This document shows positions 43,383-51,290 of a stretch of DNA of 64,000 bases, in pieces. This stretch comes from Pelobacter sp. Its GTDB lineage: Bacteria; Desulfobacterota; Desulfuromonadia; Geobacterales; Pseudopelobacteraceae. The notes under the pieces were generated by a model, which was given only the letters and a program-made list of their open reading frames with translations, did not search any database and was not told where the DNA came from. Location: contig JAVBXN010000060.1 in NCBI GenBank assembly GCA_030824515.1, forward strand, positions 1 to 64,000, in the 5' to 3' direction. Position 1 is the stretch's first letter. Every line of letters starts with the position of its first letter. The translations under genes and the position numbers were made by a program.

Positions 43383-44759
43383 CTAATCGTTGCGGTCGCT
43401 CAAGTTTTCGAAACGGGTATGCTCGCCGAAGAAGGCCAGCTGTACCGTGCCGAGCGCGCCGTTTCTCTGCTTGCCGATGATCACCTCGGCGTTGCGTTCG
43501 TGCCCCTGGGTGCAGGAGCCGTCCCGCTTGCGGCAGTTGTCGCAGTAGACCGATTCGCGGTAGACGAACATGATCACGTCGGCATCCTGCTCGATCGCGC
43601 CAGATTCACGCAGGTCGCTCATCATCGGACGCTTGTCGGCCCGCTTTTCCAGCTCGCGGTTGAGCTGGGAGAGGGCGATCACCGGCACGTTCAGCTCCTT
43701 GGCCAGTGCCTTCAGCGAGCGGGAGATGTCCGAGATCTCCTGCTGGCGAGATTCGGAGTTGGCGCCGCCGCGCATCAGCTGCAGGTAGTCGACGATGATC
43801 ATGCCGATGTCATGCTCGCTCTTCAGTCGGCGCGCCTTGGAGCGCAGTTCCAGCACCGTGATGGCCGGGGTATCGTCGATGAAGATCTTGGAGTCGTGCA
43901 GGATGCCGGCCGCCCGGGTCAGGCGCGGCCAGTCCGAATCCTGGAAATGGCCGGTGCGCATCTTGCCGAAGTCGATCCGGGCGATCGAGGCGAACAGACG
44001 CATCACCAGCTGCTCCTTGCCCATCTCCAGCGAGAAGACCACCGACGGCACCCGGTTCTTGTTGCGCGGGTCGGCGCTGGCGTATTCGGCGATGTTCAGC
44101 GCCAGCGTGGTCTTGCCCATCGAGGGACGGGCCGCGATGATGATCAGGTCGCCCGGCTGGAAACCGGCCGTCATCAGGTCCAGGTCCACATAGCCGGTCG
44201 GGGCGCCGGTGACCAGCTCCTTCTTGGAGTGCAGGCTCTGCAGGATCTTGAAGGTGTCCTTGATGATGTCCTTGACCTGCACATACTGGGGACGCAGCTT
44301 GTTTTCGGAAATCTCGTAGATCTGCTTCTGGGCCATGTCCAGCAGCTCGTTGACATCCGACTTCTCGTCGTAGCCGCGGGTGGCGATCTCGGTCGCCACG
44401 CTGATCAGGCGGCGGTTGATCGACTTTTCCTTCACGATCTTGCAGTAGTAGGAGATGTTGGCTGCGGTCGGCACATAGTCAACCAGGGTCACCAGGTAGG
44501 AGGCGCCCCCCACCTCCTCCAGTTCACCCTGCTTGCGGAGCATCGAACTGAGGGTGATCAGGTCGCACGGCTCGCGCACGTCGGAGAGCGCCATCATGGC
44601 CAGGAAGATCTTGCGGTGGATTTCGCGGTAGAAGTCTTCCGCCACCAGCACTTCCAGTACCCGGTTGATGGCGTCGTTGTCGATCAGGATCCCGCCCAGA
44701 ATCGACATCTCGGCGTCCAGGTTCTGGGGGGGGAGTTTGTGCTGCTCTGTGTTGTTCAT
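43383..44759 (-). CDS. dnaB: Replicative DNA helicase DnaB
   Basis: 458 residues. DnaB is the hexameric replicative helicase. The N-terminal domain begins with PQNLDAEMSILGGIL; the RecA-like domain has Walker A ARPSMGKTTLA (210-220), FSLEMGKEQL, IIVDYLQLM (Walker B) and LSQLNRELEKR, ending in the NAEVIIGKQRNG motif. An unusual feature is a cysteine-rich insertion just before it, C406-x2-C409-x6-C416-x3-H420, which could bind zinc. It is the first gene of the minus-strand run to pilT, with 37 bases to the pseudo-ATPase. Confidence 0.96.
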   Translation of the reverse strand: MNNTEQHKLPPQNLDAEMSILGGILIDNDAINRVLEVLVAEDFYREIHRKIFLAMMALSDVREPCDLITLSSMLRKQGELEEVGGASYLVTLVDYVPTAANISYYCKIVKEKSINRRLISVATEIATRGYDEKSDVNELLDMAQKQIYEISENKLRPQYVQVKDIIKDTFKILQSLHSKKELVTGAPTGYVDLDLMTAGFQPGDLIIIAARPSMGKTTLALNIAEYASADPRNKNRVPSVVFSLEMGKEQLVMRLFASIARIDFGKMRTGHFQDSDWPRLTRAAGILHDSKIFIDDTPAITVLELRSKARRLKSEHDIGMIIVDYLQLMRGGANSESRQQEISDISRSLKALAKELNVPVIALSQLNRELEKRADKRPMMSDLRESGAIEQDADVIMFVYRESVYCDNCRKRDGSCTQGHERNAEVIIGKQRNGALGTVQLAFFGEHTRFENLSDRND

Positions 44760-44816
44760 GCGGTTTTTATATCTCCAGTGTTCAATTTGTACAATTTAAA
44801 TGAATGACAGCGCGCC

Positions 44817-45071
44817 TTATTTAATACTTCTGGATAATTCCTTCGTGCCTGCTTGGATAATATCCATTGCCTCCCGTGGTGTGAGCTTGGTTATCTGCTC
44901 CTGCGTATAACCGAGGTTCAACAGGTCCCTCTCGTCCTGCAACGTTATCATAAACTTCACGCTGGCAGTGGTCGCCGGTGAAGGTTCTCCAGGACAAGAT
45001 AACAAAGCCTGTATAAGAGATGTGGCAGATTCATCAAATACAAAATGCTTATGCTCCGGGTCATCTTTCAT
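44817..45071 (-). CDS. Hypothetical small protein
   Basis: 84 residues from ATG 45071, preceded by GGAG with an 8-base spacer. The C-terminal segment LLNLGYTQEQITKLTPREAMDII has the short helical pattern seen at the ends of many proteins of unknown or mobile-element origin, but no firm assignment is possible. It lies between dnaB and the ccdAB module in a patch of lower coding density. It could be part of an accessory insertion. Confidence 0.55.
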   Translation of the reverse strand: MKDDPEHKHFVFDESATSLIQALLSCPGEPSPATTASVKFMITLQDERDLLNLGYTQEQITKLTPREAMDIIQAGTKELSRSIK

Positions 45072-45448
45072 GCGAAAAGCTCCGTGACTACTTGGTTAGT
45101 TATGTCCAGTTATTTTAGGTGGTGTGGCTTTGCAACAATTCACTTGTTTCTCTGCAAAAGCAAGATGCTAAACGCGTATTTTCCATTTATCGCGGCGTCG
45201 GGCTCGGCTTTGCCCCGCCTGTTGTCACAAGATATCTGGAGGGACGCAGATATTTCAGCCAATAGATAAATAGATAGATAGCACCATTCCTCTTGCCGCC
45301 CCTTTTCTTCAACGCGTGGAATCAGTTGTGGGTCATCGGATCTTTTCTTGAAACCAATTGCAGTTCCATTCTTGTCGACAGGGAACCATCACTCATGGCG
45401 GCGTGGGGCAGGGGGAGCCCCCACCAGGCTACCCGATTGCTGAACGTA
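45072..45448. other. Non-coding stretch in the accessory patch
   Basis: About 380 bases with only short ORFs that lack an RBS. It contains a short tetranucleotide-like run (ATAGATAAATAGATAGATAG at 45259-45279, approximately) and no hairpin or repeat that I can name. It may be remnant sequence from past insertion or deletion. Confidence 0.5.
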
Positions 45449-45763
45449 TCAAAAACCGGTTACGAGGAAATCAATGGCAGCTATTATTTCGTTACGATGT
45501 TCCTTGAGGGAACATACTTTATCCCCAAGGCTATTTACCGCAACTCCAGCCAATTCAGCCGTTGACATTATTACAGTGGTTCGTTTTACGGAAAATTGGA
45601 TGTTCAGATGTTTGGCCGCTCTGCCCATGGCAGAGACTGTATAAAGTGGAACAACAACACGTGTCGTCAGGTTGTTCAAGAGGTCGGCCTGTATGTCCAG
45701 CAAATAGGGAATTGCAGCTTTTGTTACAGGATTCGGGTTTGAATACACATCGAACTGAGCCAT
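45449..45763 (-). CDS. ccdB: CcdB-family toxin
   Basis: 104 residues. CcdB toxins poison or inhibit DNA gyrase. Family features are QFDVYSNPNP at the N-terminus and YLLDIQADLLNNLTTRVVVPL. In E. coli CcdB the C-terminal WGI is essential for gyrase poisoning; here the end is FLVTGF, lacking the Trp, so target binding may differ. It starts at the last base of the ccdA gene (1-base overlap), giving coupled translation. Confidence 0.93.
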   Translation of the reverse strand: MAQFDVYSNPNPVTKAAIPYLLDIQADLLNNLTTRVVVPLYTVSAMGRAAKHLNIQFSVKRTTVIMSTAELAGVAVNSLGDKVCSLKEHRNEIIAAIDFLVTGF

Positions 45764-46011
45764 CAGAATTGCCTCAAGCCATCGCTGAAAACTCCCCGGG
45801 CTTCAATGCGTCGATTATATTCTTCAATAGCCTCTTGATTTTCCTCCTGCCATTCCTGCCGTTTCCGGTCCCGTAATATTTCCGCGAGGCGCAGCTCTAA
45901 TGTCTGTGACAGATTAACATGATGCTCTTTGGCTTGCTGGAGTAAATCGCTGTTAATGCTTAAATTAGCAGGTTTTTTTTGTGCGTTAGGGTTAAAGAAA
46001 TTAAGTTGCAT
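45763..46011 (-). CDS. ccdA: CcdA-family antitoxin
   Basis: 82 residues with the ribbon-helix-helix start (KKPANLSINSDLLQQAKEHH... near residues 12-31) and the CcdB-wrapping C-terminus WQEENQEAIEEYNRRIEA-GVFSDGLRQF. It neutralises CcdB and represses the operon with it. A promoter and a double ATGCGCAT operator lie directly upstream. First gene of ccdAB. Confidence 0.93.
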   Translation of the reverse strand: MQLNFFNPNAQKKPANLSINSDLLQQAKEHHVNLSQTLELRLAEILRDRKRQEWQEENQEAIEEYNRRIEARGVFSDGLRQF

Positions 46012-46023
46012 GGTGCACTCCTA

Positions 46024-46073
46024 ATGCGCATTTGGTATGCGCATAATTTACGGTTTTCGATGAAATAGTGCAA
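46024..46073 (-). promoter_or_regulatory. ccdAB promoter with tandem octamer operator
   Basis: Minus-strand promoter: TTGCAC (46068-46073), 17-base spacer, TAAATT (46045-46050). Immediately downstream are two copies of the palindromic octamer ATGCGCAT (46024-46031 and 46037-46044), centres 13 bases apart, placed across the predicted start. This is the expected shape of a CcdA operator. Confidence 0.7.
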
Positions 46074-46113
46074 GATTTTTATGAGTCAGAATCATCAAGC
46101 GGCAACATCTTAT

Positions 46114-46149
46114 TGAGCGGTTCACGCGCGCGTGCGCGTGAACCGCTCA
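46114..46149. repeat. 16-bp perfect hairpin upstream of ccdAB
   Basis: TGAGCGGTTCACGCGC (46114-46129) and its exact reverse complement (46134-46149) around a 4-base loop GCGT. There is no T run on either side, so it is not a standard terminator. It sits at the junction between the toxin-antitoxin patch and arnB. Confidence 0.75.
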
Positions 46150-46209
46150 TCCACCCAAATGGAACAATTCATCCAGCAGAGTCGATAAGGCTTCCCAACT
46201 ATTCTTCCT

Positions 46210-47373
46210 TCAGCGCCTATTGGCGCAAATCACATCCTTGACCGCCGCCACCACGTCCCGTGCATCATCATCTGACATTTTGGGGAAGAGCGGCAGGGAC
46301 AGTATCCGCTGCGAGGCGTAGCTGGCGTTCGGCAGGGCCTCGTCCGCGAGCGGCATGTGCTCGCGGTACCAGGCGTGGTGGTGGATGGCCTTGTAATGCA
46401 GGCCACTGCCGATGTTGTGCTTCTTCAGCTCTTCCATGAAACGGTCGCGGTCGATATTCAGCTTTTCGATCCTGACCAGAGGGGTGTAGAGGTGCCAGGC
46501 GTGGCGCTGTTGATAGGGCGCATAGGCCGGCAGGGCCAGTTCGGGCAGGTCGGCGAATTCGCGGTTGTAGAACTCGGCGATCTCCTTCCGGCGGTCGATG
46601 AAACCGTCCAGCCGTGGCAGCTGGTGGATGCCGATGGCGGCCTGGATGTCCATCATGTTGTATTTGAAACCGGGCATCATGATGTCGTAGTTGGGTGTGC
46701 CGCTGGCGGCAAAACGCTTCCAGGCCTCGCGGTTCATGCCGTGGAATTTCATCAGCGAGATCTCTTCTGCCAGGTTCTCGTCGGCGGTGCAGACCATGCC
46801 CCCCTCGCCGGTGGTGATGTTCTTGTTGGGGTGGAACGAGAAAATCGAGATCGAATCCAGCGAGCCGATGCGCTGGCCCTTGTATTCGGTTCCGACCGCG
46901 TGGGCGGCGTCCTCGATCACGGTCAGGCCGTGCTCTTTGGCGATGGCGAAGAGCGGGTCCATGTCGCAGGACTGTCCGGCGAAGTGCACCGGGATCACAG
47001 CGCGGGTAGCGGGGGTGATCTTCTCGCGAACACGCTTGACGTCGATGTTGAGCGTGCCCGGCTCGATGTCCGCCAGGACCGGCGTGCCGCCGCAGAGGAT
47101 GATCATGCTGACGGTCGAGGCAAAGGTCATGGGGGTCGTGATGATCTCGTCCCCCTCCTTGATGCCCAGCGCCAGCAGCGTCAGGTGCAGTCCGGCGGTG
47201 GCCGATGTGAGCGGCACGGCGTAGGGCGCGCCGACATAGGCCTTGAAGGCCTCCTCGAAGCGTTTGACCTTGGGGCCGGTGGTGATCCAGCCAGATCGGA
47301 GCGAATCAACCACCTCGTTGATTTCGGCATCTTCCAGGGTGGGGGTTGAAAAGGGGAGAAAGGTGGTGCGCAT
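46210..47373 (-). CDS. arnB: Aminotransferase, ArnB-like (UDP-4-amino-4-deoxy-L-arabinose)
   Basis: 387 residues, DegT/DnrJ/EryC1/StrS family PLP enzyme. It is close in pattern to ArnB: LPFSTPTLEDAEIN, SGWITTGPKVKRFEEAF, IPVHFAGQSCDMD, EDAAHAVGTEYKG, and PLP lysine K184 in FHPNKNITTGEGG. ArnB transfers an amino group to UDP-4-keto-pentose in the pathway that adds aminoarabinose to lipid A. It is last in the U32-arnT-arnB group (16 bases after arnT). No arnA, arnC or arnD is seen, so a different amino sugar is also possible. Confidence 0.88.
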   Translation of the reverse strand: MRTTFLPFSTPTLEDAEINEVVDSLRSGWITTGPKVKRFEEAFKAYVGAPYAVPLTSATAGLHLTLLALGIKEGDEIITTPMTFASTVSMIILCGGTPVLADIEPGTLNIDVKRVREKITPATRAVIPVHFAGQSCDMDPLFAIAKEHGLTVIEDAAHAVGTEYKGQRIGSLDSISIFSFHPNKNITTGEGGMVCTADENLAEEISLMKFHGMNREAWKRFAASGTPNYDIMMPGFKYNMMDIQAAIGIHQLPRLDGFIDRRKEIAEFYNREFADLPELALPAYAPYQQRHAWHLYTPLVRIEKLNIDRDRFMEELKKHNIGSGLHYKAIHHHAWYREHMPLADEALPNASYASQRILSLPLFPKMSDDDARDVVAAVKDVICANRR

Positions 47374-47389
47374 GGTAAATACTCCTTGG

Positions 47390-49114
47390 TTATCTGTTGC
47401 TGATCAAAATCCGTCGTCCCGATTCCATCACGGTAATTGCCTGCGGCTTCAACTGCGGCGCGAGGGCTTCAAGCTCACGCTTTTTAAGTATCAGCAGGAC
47501 ATGATCCGGTCCGCTCCAGAGTCGCAGCAGCGCTTCCCGGTCCGGGAACCAGGCCGATTGATCTCCTTGCTTGCTGCCGAAGGTCAGCTCATCCGGGTTG
47601 CCGGTCACCAGTACCCTGCGTCCGGTATACCAGGAGACCGCCTGCATCGGCCCGACTGTGACGATGCGGCTTTCCGGTCTGGCCAGTTCACGGACTTTCA
47701 TTGCCAGGTCGCGCGGCGATTCGCTGCTGGCTATATTACCCATGATCAGGTGCGGAACCAGGATTTCGAGCAGGAAAGAGGCCAGGCAGAGCACGATCAC
47801 GATCCGCAGCGGATCCTTTCCGGCCGAGAACAGCAGCACCGCTCCCTGCAGCAGGAACAGCGCGCCGATCGCCAGTCCGGCCGCGCTTGAGACTACCGGG
47901 GCATATGTGACGAACTGCTTCAGCGGAGCCGCCAGGGAGGGAATCAGCGCGGATATGGCAGCCGCCACCTGCGAAAGGTTGGAGTAGCCGATGGCCCCGC
48001 AGCCGAGCAGCAACAGGATGGAGCCCAGCATGATCGCTGCCAGCTTGATTTCGCGGCCGCGTCCCTCCAGCAGGGCGCAGAACCGTTCGGAAATCATTAT
48101 GGCCAGCGGCGGGAAAATGGGCAGCAGGTAGGGCACAAGCTTTGAGTTGGATTTGGAGAAAAACAGGAAGATCAGCACGCTCCAGATCAGCAGGAACAGC
48201 CCCGGTAACCCTTCGTGATGGCGGTTGCGCCAGGCGCGTCCCAGCGCCCCCGGAATGAAGAACGACCAGGGCAGCATGGTGCCGGCCAGCACCGGTATGA
48301 AAAACCAGACCGGTTGGGAACGGCCGTGAACAGTGCTGGTAAAGCGCTCGAAGTGTTCGTGGATAAAGAAAAACCGGGCAAATTCGGGGTTGCTGAGCGA
48401 GACGGCGACGAACCATGGCGCCGTCACCGCCAGGAACAGCAACATTCCGCTTAAGAGCCGCATCCGTTTCAGGGTGCGCCATTCATGCCCCAACAGCATG
48501 TAGAAAAAGATTATGCCGGCCGGGAAAACGAATCCGATCAGCCCCTTGGCCAGCACCGCCAGCGCGGAAAACAGGTAGAACAGGTGCCAGGGAAGCGAGC
48601 TGTCCCGATGCTTCTCCCGCGCTGCGGCCACGATGAATGAACCCAGCGCTGCCGTAAGGCAGAAGGTCAGCAGCATGTCCGTCAGGATGATGCGCGACTG
48701 CAGCACGAATCCGGCCGAGGTCGCCAGGATCAGCGCCGAAATCAGCGCGGTGCGGCGATCGTACAGGCGGCGGGCGATGACGTAGGTTGCCAGCACCGTT
48801 GCCAGGCCGCTCAGCGCCGACGGCAGGCGGGCCGCGAATTCGTTCAGGCCGAACAGTTTCATCGAGGCCGCGTTCAGCCAGTACAAGAGCGGCGGTTTTT
48901 CGAAGTAGTGCACGTAATTAAGGGTTGGCGTGATGAAGTCCCAGCGCTCCAGCATTTCACGCGGGATTTCGGCGTAGCGCCCCTCATCCGGGTCGATCAG
49001 CGGCAGCGAACCCAGAAACTGCAGGAAGGGGATGCCCAGCACGATCATGATCAGCAGCATGTCCCGCAGCCAGCCGTCATGGCCGCTTTTGGCGTAGACC
49101 TTGAGATCCCTCAT
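47390..49114 (-). CDS. arnT: ArnT-like lipid A glycosyltransferase
   Basis: 574 residues, a GT-C family glycosyltransferase with about 12 membrane helices. The first periplasmic loop has the family motif IDPDEGRYAEIPREM and TLNYVHYFEKPPLLYW, typical of ArnT (4-amino-4-deoxy-L-arabinose transferase) and PMT-type enzymes, with the catalytic Asp in PDEGR. It transfers a sugar from an undecaprenyl carrier to lipid A, often raising resistance to cationic peptides. Its start overlaps the U32 gene stop by 4 bases, and arnB follows. Confidence 0.88.
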   Translation of the reverse strand: MRDLKVYAKSGHDGWLRDMLLIMIVLGIPFLQFLGSLPLIDPDEGRYAEIPREMLERWDFITPTLNYVHYFEKPPLLYWLNAASMKLFGLNEFAARLPSALSGLATVLATYVIARRLYDRRTALISALILATSAGFVLQSRIILTDMLLTFCLTAALGSFIVAAAREKHRDSSLPWHLFYLFSALAVLAKGLIGFVFPAGIIFFYMLLGHEWRTLKRMRLLSGMLLFLAVTAPWFVAVSLSNPEFARFFFIHEHFERFTSTVHGRSQPVWFFIPVLAGTMLPWSFFIPGALGRAWRNRHHEGLPGLFLLIWSVLIFLFFSKSNSKLVPYLLPIFPPLAIMISERFCALLEGRGREIKLAAIMLGSILLLLGCGAIGYSNLSQVAAAISALIPSLAAPLKQFVTYAPVVSSAAGLAIGALFLLQGAVLLFSAGKDPLRIVIVLCLASFLLEILVPHLIMGNIASSESPRDLAMKVRELARPESRIVTVGPMQAVSWYTGRRVLVTGNPDELTFGSKQGDQSAWFPDREALLRLWSGPDHVLLILKKRELEALAPQLKPQAITVMESGRRILISNR

Positions 49115-50346
49115 GCCGCCCCCCGCTTCTCACGGCGGAGCAGGTCGCCGGCCGCCACCGCGAACGGCAGCTTCAGCAGCATGCGCTGGTTCGGGTTGGC
49201 AACTTCGGAGGTTTCCAGCGCGCCGCGCTCTGTCAGTGTTGAGAAAGGAGGTACGTCGAACGATTCGGCCCTCATGCCGGGGCCGACAAGCTCCAGCAGC
49301 TCTCCTGTCCGGATCCTGTTTCTTACTCCGACCAGGACCGTTCCGTCCGGTCGGACCTCTTCGACCACGCCGACGAATTCATGGCTGCGGATGTAGGCCG
49401 ACTGGTATTCCTGGCCGACGTTGCGCGGTTCGCCGAACAAAAAGCCGGTGGTGTAGCCACGGTGGCTCAGTTTGGTCAATTCCTCCATCCATTCCGGCCG
49501 GCAGCTCCAGCCGGACGGGTCGAGGCAGTATTCGTCCAGCGCCTGGCGGTAGACGCGCAGCACCGAGGCGACATAGTTGATGCCCTTCATGCGCCCTTCG
49601 ATCTTGAGCGAGCTGACACCGCTTTCGACCAGGTCCGGAATCTGTTCCAGCAGGCAGAGGTCGCGGGAGTTGAAGATAAAGGTGCCGTTTTCGTCTTCCA
49701 CCACCGGGAAGTATTCGCCGGGGCGGGATTCCTCCACCAGATGGTAGCTCCAGCGGCAGGGGTGGGTGCATTCGCCCTGGTTGGCGTCACGCCCGGTGAG
49801 CATGCTGGAGATCAGGCAGCGGCCGGAGTAGGAGATGCAGAGCGCGCCATGCACGAAGGCCTCGAACTCCATTCCCGGAACCGCTTTGACCGTTTCGCGG
49901 ATGTTGTCCAGGCTCATTTCGCGGGCCATGTTGATCCGGCAGACGCCCTGTTTCTGCCAGAAGCGGGCGCTGCGCCAGTTGATGGTGTTGGCCTGGGTAG
50001 ACAGGTGCAGGTCGCGCTGCGGCGAAATCTGGCGGACCGCGTCGATTACTCCCGGGTCGGCGACGATGTAGGCGTCGAACGGCAGCATTGCCACCTGCTC
50101 CAGGTACTGTTCCAGTTGTGGCAGCGCTTCGTTGCGTGGATAGCTGTTGATGGTCAGGTAGGCCTTGACGTTTCGTTCATGGCAAAAATCAAGCGCGGCC
50201 GACATCTCCTCAACGGAAAAATTATCCGCCATATTGCGCAATCCGAAGGCCTGTCCGCCCATGTAGACGGCGTCGGCGCCATAGTGGATGGCGATCTTCA
50301 GTTTTTCCATGTTTCCGGCCGGAGCCAGCAGTTCAGGTTTTTTCAC
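49111..50346 (-). CDS. U32-family protein, TrhP/YegQ-like tRNA hydroxylation factor
   Basis: 411 residues from GTG 50346 (GGAAA upstream); the frame to 50442 has ATG starts but the family begins at KKPELLAPAG. The U32 signature SYSGRCLISSMLTGRDANQG is followed by CTHPCRWSY, closest in pattern to YegQ/TrhP, which acts in prephenate-dependent 5-hydroxylation of tRNA uridine 34. U32 proteins were earlier called collagenase-like peptidases. Its pairing with arnT and arnB by 4-base overlap is unusual and probably reflects only gene order. Confidence 0.85.
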   Translation of the reverse strand: MKKPELLAPAGNMEKLKIAIHYGADAVYMGGQAFGLRNMADNFSVEEMSAALDFCHERNVKAYLTINSYPRNEALPQLEQYLEQVAMLPFDAYIVADPGVIDAVRQISPQRDLHLSTQANTINWRSARFWQKQGVCRINMAREMSLDNIRETVKAVPGMEFEAFVHGALCISYSGRCLISSMLTGRDANQGECTHPCRWSYHLVEESRPGEYFPVVEDENGTFIFNSRDLCLLEQIPDLVESGVSSLKIEGRMKGINYVASVLRVYRQALDEYCLDPSGWSCRPEWMEELTKLSHRGYTTGFLFGEPRNVGQEYQSAYIRSHEFVGVVEEVRPDGTVLVGVRNRIRTGELLELVGPGMRAESFDVPPFSTLTERGALETSEVANPNQRMLLKLPFAVAAGDLLRREKRGAA

Positions 50347-50435
50347 GGGATTTCCGGTCAATGAATAGTTGCAGTGCAAGAGTGCGGATGCTAGCATAAT
50401 CGGAATGCCAATAAAACCGAAAAGGCAGCTTTCAC

Positions 50436-50466
50436 TTGACAAAGAGATCCATATCGCTTTTATTAT
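50436..50466 (+). promoter_or_regulatory. Possible sigma-70 promoter for cpoB
   Basis: Perfect -35 TTGACA (50436-50441), with -10 candidates TTTATT at 17-base spacing or TATTAT (50461-50466) at 19-base spacing. Confidence 0.5.
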
Positions 50467-50493
50467 GAAAAACTTCCGTTAAATGGGGGGATT

Positions 50494-51222
50494 ATGCCTT
50501 TCGGCATCCGTAAGACCGCAATTATTTCCGTTTGTTTCGCCCTGACCGGTTGTGCCGCAAATGACCTGGTAGTCAAGCGTCAGAGCGAAGCTGAAGCCAA
50601 GATCGAGCATCTGATCCAGTCCGGAAAAAAGTACGAACAGCGTCAGAACGAGCTTGCCGACCAAATCCATGGCCAGGACGACCGCTTCAGCCTGACAGCT
50701 GCCCAGCTCAAGCAGCTGCAGGAGGCCGTTCAGGAATTGCGGGCCTCACAGGATGAGCTCAAGGTGAAAGTGGCGCTGCTGTCCCAGCAGGTTTCAACGC
50801 CAAAGGTTGAGGTCGTCAACCCGGCCCCATCTTCGAAGACGTCCCGGGATTCCGGTCCGCCTGCCGATTATCTCAAGGCGTTCGGTTATTACAGCGCCAA
50901 CAATTTTGCCGATGCCATCAAGGCCTTCGAGACGTTCCTGAAGGCCAACCCCCAGAGCGAATACACGGCAAACGCGATTTACTGGATCGGCGAATGCCAT
51001 TACAGCCTGTCCGACCTGCCCAAGGCCAGGGACGCTTTCTCCAGGGTGACCGAAAATCACCCCACCAGCCCCAAGGCGCCGGATGCCATGTTGAAACTGG
51101 GATATACGCTGGCCGCGATGAAGGAAAAGGACAAGGCGCTGGCCATATACGAACGCCTGATCAAGTCTTTTCCCAGCAGTCCCGCCGCAATAAAGGCGCG
51201 GGAACGATTGAATTCGAATTGA
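50494..51222 (+). CDS. cpoB: Tol-Pal system protein CpoB/YbgF, probable lipoprotein
   Basis: 242 residues with GGGGGG RBS upstream. A signal sequence ends in a lipobox LTGC (residues 17-20), unlike E. coli CpoB which is a soluble periplasmic protein. Next is a coiled-coil region (about 25-105), then three TPR repeats (Y-LKAFGYYSANNFADAIKAFETFL..., 125-235) ending in AIKARERL. CpoB links peptidoglycan synthesis to outer membrane constriction by the Tol-Pal complex. No tol or pal gene is adjacent; a LysM protein follows. Confidence 0.9.
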   Translation: MPFGIRKTAIISVCFALTGCAANDLVVKRQSEAEAKIEHLIQSGKKYEQRQNELADQIHGQDDRFSLTAAQLKQLQEAVQELRASQDELKVKVALLSQQVSTPKVEVVNPAPSSKTSRDSGPPADYLKAFGYYSANNFADAIKAFETFLKANPQSEYTANAIYWIGECHYSLSDLPKARDAFSRVTENHPTSPKAPDAMLKLGYTLAAMKEKDKALAIYERLIKSFPSSPAAIKARERLNSN

Positions 51223-51290
51223 TAGCCTGAACCGGCTCTTTTACTCCAGGCATCCGCTCTTCAACTCTTAGTGCATACGAGGTGCATTGT

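Noticed and set aside
43344..44807. 487-residue open frame on the plus strand opposite dnaB
   Set aside because: It is a shadow of dnaB in a GC-rich gene; the translation is His/Gln/Val-rich with no family motif and no RBS.
45293..45565. 90-residue plus-strand ORF in the accessory patch
   Set aside because: No RBS, overlaps ccdB on the opposite strand, and the translation has no recognisable feature.
46357..47349. 330-residue plus-strand frame opposite arnB
   Set aside because: Antisense shadow; Val/Gly/Asp-rich translation typical of codon-position bias.
49381..50364. 327-residue plus-strand frame opposite the U32 gene
   Set aside because: Antisense shadow of a well-supported gene.
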